DNA of 64,000 nt, taken from positions 53,134,001 to 53,198,000 of the forward strand of contig JBITNC010000001.1 in the NCBI GenBank assembly GCA_050084985.1, in the 5' to 3' direction. This document shows, in pieces, positions 57,411 to 64,000 of this stretch (positions within the stretch are counted from its first letter, which is position 1; every line of letters starts with the position of its first letter). The notes beneath the pieces are model-generated. The model worked only from the letters and a program-made list of their open reading frames with translations, ran no database searches and had not been told where the DNA came from. The position numbers and the translations under genes are program-made. The DNA comes from Nageia nagi. Its lineage: Eukaryota > Pinophyta.

Positions 57411-58600
57411 AGCTCAACTTGTTCCAAATCCCAACAATAGGCAAGTCACCTATCACATTGATCAGAATGATACTGCCTCAATTAATGCCATACAATGTGA
57501 CGAAATTCAATTAAGATCTGGAAGGAAGATATCAGAACTAGTAAAAACAACAGATTTGGATCCACCAGTAGTCACAGAGATAAATAATGAAGAATCTGAA
57601 CACATTATTAAAAGTCCAGCCCAAAAAGAAGTCCAAAAGCAAAAGGAAGAACAGATTCCATATCCTGAAAGGTTAGTAATCAAACCAATTGAAAAAGAGT
57701 CTGAATTACTTAGAGAATTAAAAAAACTCAATATATCCATTCCAGTGTTACAAGCAATTCAAGAAGTTCCAGAATTAAACAAACTTGTGAAAGAGTTATG
57801 CATTAGAAAAGGAGGGAGAAAGAGGAAAACTTATCCAGAAACCATTCAAGTAGATGGTAAGGTAGCTGAACTACTATCTGGTATGATAATTAATCCCAAG
57901 TATGGAGATCCTGGTACTCCAATTATCACAGTATATATTAAAGGAACCAAAATTCCAAATGTATTGATTGACTTGGGAGCAGCAATTAATGTTATAACTA
58001 CAGACTTGACAGGGGAATTGTCATTATTAGAGATCAGACCAACAACAACAATTCTGCAATTGGCAGATCAGTCTACAGCTACACCAGAAGGAGTAATTGA
58101 TGATGTGCAAATCACTGTTGATTCATGGGAATATCCAGCAGATTTTTTGGTATTAAAGACAAAAGGAAATAATGGATATCCTATAATCTTAGGCAGACCA
58201 TGGTTAGCAACTGCAGCAGCATTTATCAATTGCAGATCTGGAGATATGACAATTTCTGATGGACGACATATGAAAACTATCTCTTTGTATCCTCCTGCTC
58301 AACCTGCTCTTGAGTATCAAGGACAGTTGTGGATTGATGAACCTGAACCTGATGGAGCTGAAACATTTGCAGGCTTGGCCACAATTGCAATTCAGGAACA
58401 TGTGGAAGAGCTGGAAGAAATTCCGGAGAAAATAAGTTGTGAACAACAAATGGGAGAGCTAAAAGAAGAGGACCAAACTTCATCATTGGTAAGTGTTCAA
58501 GATGTCTTTAACATACCAAATGATGATCAGACTCACTTTTTGTCAATATTCAGATGTCCACTTACCATAGTATACCAAAAGGTGAAGCTTTTAGAGAAAG
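57370..58600 (+). pseudogene. Athila-like aspartic protease region
   Basis: Frame 1 from QVTYHIDQNDTASINAIQ through LRSGRKISELVKTTDLDPPV and a charged linker to the protease: PNVLIDLGAAINVITTDL, TILQLADQSTATPEGVIDDV and YPIILGRPWLATAAAFI. The Athila branch carries DLGA rather than DSGA at the active site, so this is normal for the clade. It runs on to about 58600, where the frame breaks by one base before RT. 412 codons are open. Confidence 0.87.
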
Positions 58601-60310
58601 GACAAAAATATTTCATTCATTATTCCCACATCATTGTCCGTTGAATTCACTAGCTCAACTTCCGAATCAAAGTAGTTTAATTGCACCAGGAATGAAATCA
58701 GTTCAGATCTTGCCTGAAAAGACACTCAACATCAGTAGCTGGTTAACTTTTCAAGAAGAAGAAGACACAGTCGAAATGCTGAGAGCTCACACAGGAGCAT
58801 TTGCTTGGGACTACTCAGACATGAAAGGTATTCATCCTGACATTTGTACTCATCATATTTATACAGATGATTCTAAGCCTGTAAACCAACCTCCTAGGAG
58901 AATAAACCCAGCTCTTAAAGATATTGTGAAAACAGAAATAGAAAAGTTGTTGAAAGTAGATTTTATCTATCCTATTTCTGATAGTAGATGGGTTTTACCT
59001 TTAGTGTTGGTACCAAAGAAAAATGGAAAGTGGAGAGTCTGTGTAGACTATAGAACCTTGAACAAAGCCACTCACAGGGATCATTTCCCCTTACCATTTA
59101 TAGATCAGGTATTGGATAATTTGGCTAGGAAAAAGTACTTTTCATTTCTGGATGGGTTTAGTGGTTATAATCAGATAAAGATTGCAATAGAAGACCAGGA
59201 GAAAACCACTTTTACTTGTCCATGGGGAACGTTTGCCTATAAAGTCCTGCCTTTTGGCTTGTGTAATGCACCTGCAACTTTTCAAAGAGCTGTTCTTGCC
59301 ATATTTTCAGATTTAACTAATGAGTGTGTGGAGGTTTATATGGATGACTTCACAGTCTATGGCAACACATTTAAAGAAGCATTGAAAAATCTAGAAAAAG
59401 TGTTGGTAAGATGTGAAGAACATAATTTATCCCTCAGTTTTGAGAAATGTTTTATGATGGTACAAGAGGGAATTGTACTGGGACACCATATATCAGCTCA
59501 AGGAATTCAAGTGGATCCAAAGAAAGTGGAGATCATTAAACAACTTCCAGTTCCAGAAACTCAGACGGATGTTAGAAGCTTTCTAGGACATGCTGGGTAT
59601 TACAGAAGATTTATCCAGAATTTCAGTAAGATTGCAGCTCCTCTCTTTGCATTACTACATAAGGACATAGATTTTGAATGGACAACTGATTGTGAAGTAG
59701 CTTTTGAATCTATCAAAGATAAATTAATGACAACTCCAGTTTTGCGAGGACCAAATTGGAGCCTTCCTTTCCACATCCATACTGATGCCTCCAATTATGC
59801 TATTGGAGCAGTTTTGGGACAAGAGGAACAAGATAAGTCTCACTATGCCATTTACTATATTAGCAAGAATTTGGTAGGAGCTGAAAGAAATTACACTACC
59901 ACAGAAAAAGAATTTTTGGCAGTAGTATATGCCATAAATAAGTTCAGACATTATATTACTGGATATCAAGTGTTTGTACACACTAACCATGCTGCAATTA
60001 AATATTTGATGAACAAGCCAGTAGTAAATGGAAGAATAATCAGATGGTTATTACTTTTGCAAGAATTCAATGTTACAATTGTTGATAAACCTGGTAAAGC
60101 TAATGTGGTGGCAGATTTCTTATCTAGATTGAATATGGATAGAACTGATGACCTTGTGGAGGATTCTTTTCCAGATGAACAACTTTTTGCTATCTCAGTA
60201 CAATCTCCTTGGTTTGCAGATATAGCAAATTATATTGTCATAGGTAAAACTCCTCCACATTACTCTCCAAAACAGAAAAAGGGTCTGAAAAAGAAAGTGC
60301 ATCATATAAA
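58600..60310 (+). pseudogene. Athila-like reverse transcriptase and RNase H
   Basis: 587-codon open frame. PPRRINPALKDIVKTEIEKL, YPISDSRWVLPLVLVPKKNG, VDYRTLNKATHRDHFPL, YFSFLDGFSGYNQIKIA, LPFGLCNAPATFQRAVLA, catalytic VEVYMDDFTVYGN (YMDD), GIVLGHHISAQGIQVDPKK and SFLGHAGYYRRFIQNFS. RNase H: FHIHTDASNYAIGAVLGQ, YTTTEKEFLAVVYAINKFRH and ANVVADFLSRL. All catalytic residues are present. It ends at a frame break in an A-run near 60290. Confidence 0.9.
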
Positions 60311-61543
60311 TGGGTGAATGGAATGTTGTTTAAATGTGGTCCTGATCATATTCTTCGAAGATGTCTTAGAATAGATGAAGTCTTTGATGTTTTCAGAGTT
60401 TGTCATGATGAACCCTCAAGAGGACATTATTCTGCCAAGAGGACAATTCAAAAGGTATTAGATGCTGGATACTATTGGTCATCTATGCATAAAGATGTGA
60501 AGAAATATGTGGATCAGTGTGATCAATGTCAAAGAATGGGTAGGCCTACTGTGATAACTCAAATGCCACTTCATCCCCAAGTTGTAATTGAACCATTCGA
60601 ACAATGGGGAATAGACTTTGTGGGACCAATCAGTCCACCCTCACGAGGTAAGAAGCATATTTTGGTTTGTACAGATTACACTACTAAATGGCTAGAAGTA
60701 TGTGCACTTGTGCAAGCAAGGGAAGAAAAAGTAGCAGATTTTCTGTATACAAACATTATGCAGAGGTTTGGAACTCCAAAATTTTTAGTTTCAGATCAAG
60801 GACCTCAGTTTATGTCTCATATGATAAAGCATTTTGTTGATCACTATCAGATTACCCATAAGAAAGCTTCCCCATATCATCCACAAACCAGTGGTCAAGT
60901 AGAGGTCACTAATAGAGAATTAGAAAGGATCTTAACCAAAACCGTTGCTTCACATAGGAAGGATTGGGCAAGTAGACTCTCTGAAGTTGTATGGGCTTAT
61001 AATATAACATGGAAGTCCACAACAGGACTTTCACCTTATGAATTAGTATATGGAAAGAAACCACTCTTACCAATAGAGTTTGAAATTCAGACTCTTAGAA
61101 TAGCCTTAGAAGTGGAGATTGATCTGAATGAGGCCCAGAGAGATAGATTGATCCAATTGAGTGCATTAGATGAGCAGAGGAGGGAAGCTTTACATCAAAC
61201 TGAAATCATTCAGCAGCAAAGAAAGATATGGCATGATAAGAATTTGAGGAATACGCAGTTCAACCCAGGGAATTGGGTTCTCTTGTTTGATTCCAAATAC
61301 CAAAATTTCATGGGAAAATTGCAGACAAGGTGGCTTGGACCTTACAACATCTTGCAGGTCTTCAATAATGGAACTGTTCAACTTCAGCCAATTGATGGGT
61401 CTAAAAGAGCCATGTTGGTCAATGGGCATCGACTTCGACCTTACATTCTGCCAAAGAATAAAGAACAGTTCATTCAGCAGTTAAGGACAACAGATTTGGA
61501 TTTAATTGAGGAAGGATATTCTTCCTCATACAAATCAAATTGA
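60290..61543 (+). CDS. Athila-like integrase
   Basis: Frame 2, 409 codons from 60314 with sense reading from about 60293 (ESASYKWVNGMLFKCG). HHCC: HDEPSRGHYSAKRT ... CDQCQRMGRP. Core: QWGIDFVGPISPPSRGKKHI (D), LVSDQGPQFMSHMIKHF (D), SPYHPQTSGQVEVTNRELE (E). C-terminal NWVLLFDSKYQNFMGKLQTR then WLGPYNILQVFNNGTVQL. No chromodomain. The open frame and intact catalytic triad suggest recent insertion; it joins DNA copies to the chromosome. Confidence 0.9.
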   Translation, partial: KESASYKWVNGMLFKCGPDHILRRCLRIDEVFDVFRVCHDEPSRGHYSAKRTIQKVLDAGYYWSSMHKDVKKYVDQCDQCQRMGRPTVITQMPLHPQVVIEPFEQWGIDFVGPISPPSRGKKHILVCTDYTTKWLEVCALVQAREEKVADFLYTNIMQRFGTPKFLVSDQGPQFMSHMIKHFVDHYQITHKKASPYHPQTSGQVEVTNRELERILTKTVASHRKDWASRLSEVVWAYNITWKSTTGLSPYELVYGKKPLLPIEFEIQTLRIALEVEIDLNEAQRDRLIQLSALDEQRREALHQTEIIQQQRKIWHDKNLRNTQFNPGNWVLLFDSKYQNFMGKLQTRWLGPYNILQVFNNGTVQLQPIDGSKRAMLVNGHRLRPYILPKNKEQFIQQLRTTDLDLIEEGYSSSYKSN

Positions 61544-61689
61544 TTAGCTTACAAGGAAGCAAGAATAAAGACTGAATCTGAATCATCAGAGTCAGTCAGG
61601 ACCAGTGATGGTCCTTTCTTTTCTTTAAAAAAAGAAAAAAAAAAAAGAAGTATAACAGTGTATGTATGGAAATGGACAGTTTAAACTCT

Positions 61690-61900
61690 TTCTTCTAGAT
61701 TGGCTCCAGAAACTGTTTTATGACTAGCTCCACAAACTGTTTTATGACTAGCTCCAGAAACTAGCTCCAGAAACTGTTTTACGACTAGCTCCAGAAACTG
61801 TTTTACGACTAGCTCCAGAAACTGTTTTGTAACCAGCTCCAGAAATCGTCAAGCATACCTCCAGAAAGCGTTTTAACTCCAGCTCCAGAAAACACGATAC
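61690..61900 (+). repeat. 24-bp tandem repeat in the 3' region of the Athila-like element
   Basis: About eight units of CTAGCTCCAGAAACTGTTTT plus four bases, period 24 bp with one 13-bp short unit. It lies ~150 bp after the integrase stop. The core CTAGCTCCAGAAA is the same as in the 5' LTR array, but the second half of the unit differs. It is preceded by an A-rich tract (61625-61650). Confidence 0.85.
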
Positions 61901-62311
61901 GTCAGCCTCAGAATTGCCGTCAACTCCGGAATCTTCTCTCTCACATGGTCATTATGATCTGGAGTCCAGTTGGCATCTGAAGACGTGGCTTGATAGGTAT
62001 GCATTTAAATTACATTGATAGTTAATAAATTGTAAAATCGTTTAAGTCATGATAAGTGTTCCAAGAAGTAAATGTTGATCAAACGAAATAAATGCAAAAG
62101 ACACCACTTGTACATTCTAGTGCATCAAACGCATGAGAAGTTAATGATACACATCATTAATATTAATGGGAACAATTTGAGGTGACATGCACAAGCAAGT
62201 TGAAACCCACAAACGTCATTTTTACATGCATGCACCAGAAAGGAATTTCTCACAGTAAACTCCAGAAGCCAGTTTGCCAGAATCCAGATCTAGAAAGCAT
62301 TCAAAATCAAA

Positions 62312-63999
62312 ATGGGGATGAAACGCAAGAAAGAACCAGAGAATACAGAGGAATTGAGGAAAGAGGCAGAACAGGTAGAAATCTTCCAAAAGTTTGACCT
62401 GTTGCAATTCTTTGATAAGTTTAGAGGATATAATGATCAGCTAGTTTTAGACTTTGCCGAAGGATTGAGGGAAAACTCTGTAACATTGGGATCCCATACA
62501 ATACCAATCACTGAGAATTCAATTAGTGAATTAACAGGTTACCAATGCTTGGAGAAAATTTGTTGAAAAGAGACAGTTACCCAAATTTGTTGGAACAATT
62601 TCATCCAAGCACAGAACAGAAGGCGGAAGTGTACAAAACCTCTGGACATATTCAAGGAGTAAAACGAAATACCTTACCTGAAAAATGGGCAAAAGTAGCT
62701 CTATGGATAATGAGGTATATCACCTGTGAAGGGCAATATGCCACTCTAATAGGGCACCATCTAAGGCTGTTAATATGTTTAAGGTATGACAATTACACCT
62801 CTTGTAATTTGTCTATGTTAGTGCTCCAAAATTTATAGAAAATGGCTATAAAGGTTAGGGCAAAAGCTGATAACAAATCATCTGCCTTAAAACACCACGG
62901 TTTAGTAACATTACTCTGCAGAGAATATATTTTGAAAAAGGAGAATGGTGATAGACTGTGGGAGGAATTCCAGAGGCAATGCCCCTTAGAAAACCCTAAC
63001 GTTCATAATGTCTTAAAGATGGGAACTGTAGAAACGGGAGCAGCATCAAGCTCTCACATTGAAACTGTTCCAGTTATTTCTGTTAAAGATATGAACATAG
63101 TTCAGACAGAGGAAAGTTTCAATGTAGGTACACAACAGGACATTCCTTCTAGTCCAGAAGAAGCAGAATTGCAACTTGTATCTAAAAGGAGATCAAAAAG
63201 GTTAAGGAAGAAGCAATCTCAAGAAAAAGAGTCATCCCCACAGAAAAGACATCAAGTGGAAAAGACTCCAGAAATAAATGATAGTAGACATCCAATTACT
63301 ATTGATGAATTGGATCTAACAGCAGAGGGAATTCAACCTTTAGAACCAACTCCAGAGTCAGTTCCAGAATCAGCTCGAGAGCCAGCTCCAGAGTCAGTTC
63401 CAGAATCAGCTCCAGAATCAGAACTCCAGAAATTACAGAAGCAGCTCTGGGCATGGAACAAGCACATGCACAACTGGTGAGTGAAAATTCTGTTCTTATT
63501 AGCAAGAGTACAAAGTTAGAGGAACAGAATTTACGGTTGCTTCAAGATTGTGCTAGCTTAGAAACAATGTTAGCTAAGGAAAGGGAAATGCCTAATATGC
63601 TTCAACAATTAACAACTGAATTAGACAAAAAGGGAATTTCTTTAGATAAATGTCAAAATGTTGAACAAGTAGGGGAGTAGATAGCCAATTTAGTTGCAAA
63701 ACAGAGTGAAGAAATAAAACAACTAAAAGATACTGTTCAACAATCAGAAGAAGTTAGTGAAAGGATGGAAGATTCAAACTTCAAAACCTTCAAGAGATTA
63801 GAACTTTAAAGAAGCATAACAAAGAAATTCCACTCATCAAGCAAGCAGTCAGAGATTTATGTAGAATATGTGATGAGCTTGTTCAGCTGAAGCAACCCTC
63901 AGTTATGTACAACAGGTACCTTAAAGAGCAATTTTTGAAATGGCAAGTAAAAAGAATTAAGGAAGGATTGCCATATAACTTAGACACAGGAGCAGACTT
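62312..63999 (+). pseudogene. Accessory ORF downstream of pol
   Basis: Begins MGMKRKKEPENTEELRKEAE, then LDFAEGLRENSVTLGSHTIP and ENSISELTGYQC. It shifts frame near 62550 to LLEQFHPSTEQKAEVYKTSG, NTLPEKWAKVALWIMRYITC and HHLRLLICLRYDNYTS, has a TAG at 62836, then ALKHHGLVTLLCREYILKK, a basic stretch RSKRLRKKQSQEKE, a 4-residue repeat (PESV/PESA, 63340-63440), and a coiled coil after a second shift (EENQLRL-like, 63453-63680). The globular part resembles ORFs of unknown function found with plant Ty3 elements. It may be the third ORF of this element or the start of another insertion. Confidence 0.5.
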
Positions 64000-64000
64000 T

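Larger units (their letters stand above)
49379..64000 (+). other. Giant intron, at least 14,622 bp, open at the right edge
   Basis: Begins at CATAAG|GTAATT and no further exon of the TMEM8-like gene was recognised. It holds the minus-strand LINE, a solo LTR, a hAT fragment and the Athila-like element. 49379-49844 is plain A/T-rich intron. If the gene is broken here rather than continuing, that cannot be seen from this window. Confidence 0.65.
54356..64000 (+). mobile_element. Athila-like Ty3 retrotransposon, right end outside the window
   Basis: 5' LTR, Asp-tRNA PBS, gag (56176-57410), protease (57370-58600), RT and RNase H (58600-60310), integrase (60290-61543), a 3' region with a 24-bp repeat (61690-61900), and a further ORF (62312 to the edge). 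At least 9.6 kb is visible. RT motifs such as DHFPLPFIDQVLDNLA, TTFTCPWGTFAYKVLPFG and VYMDDFTVYG, and the protease form DLGA, point to the Athila/Tat branch. It is the innermost insertion of a three-level nest. Confidence 0.85.

Noticed and set aside
61543-62100. This region as the 3' LTR of the Athila-like element
   Set aside because: It does not begin TGATGAG and, apart from the CTCCAGAA motif, does not align with the 5' LTR at 54356-55960.

Overview
The window is nuclear DNA of a seed plant with a very large, repeat-rich genome. The combination of one intron-rich gene, introns of 15-23 kb, and old, heavily diverged, deeply nested LTR retrotransposons is what conifers and other gymnosperms show. 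That assignment is inferred from architecture; no species-specific marker was seen. All protein family names come from recognising motifs in the translations, without a database search.

Host gene. Six exons on the + strand (4148-4216, 27359-27575, 27725-28224, 28738-29276, 29482-29546, 49299-49378) join through GT-AG sites in compatible phase. They encode the middle of a plant TMEM8/PGAP6-like protein (DUF3522, CREST-type membrane family): a beta-rich extracellular part, a six-cysteine EGF-like module, and the start of the first membrane helix. The 5' exons and the 7-TM 3' exons lie outside the window. The whole window is therefore probably inside one gene, and almost everything else is intron cargo.

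Intron of 23.1 kb (4217-27358). It holds a ~115-bp degenerate tandem repeat, a minus-strand LTR/gag fragment (6627-9346), and a gag-protease element with ~2.9-kb LTRs (9362-21522). A complete but decayed Ty3 chromovirus (10984-16921, perfect CAACG target duplication) sits inside the gag of that element. Downstream come a minus-strand pol-less ORF family copy (23273-24561) and a ~363-bp tandem array.

Intron of 19.8 kb (29547-49298). It holds a truncated Ty1/copia element on the minus strand (30271-35060) whose RT is split by a 1.7-kb internally deleted hAT transposon (31898-33601, 8-bp duplication). Two more copies of the minus-strand ORF family follow (36301-39330 and 43228-48563). One is split by a solo LTR (36667-37888, TCTTT duplication), the other by a 5'-truncated LINE (44707-47543).

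Last intron (49379 to the window end). A LINE on the minus strand (49845-54043) carries a solo LTR (50867-51858, AATAC duplication). It is followed by a hAT end fragment, into which the youngest element, an Athila-like Ty3 retrotransposon (54356 to beyond 64000), has inserted. Its 5' LTR contains a 24-bp tandem repeat with a 72-bp higher-order period. The same core motif recurs in its 3' untranslated region and in a downstream ORF.

No rRNA gene, tRNA gene, CRISPR array or bacterial-type operon was seen.
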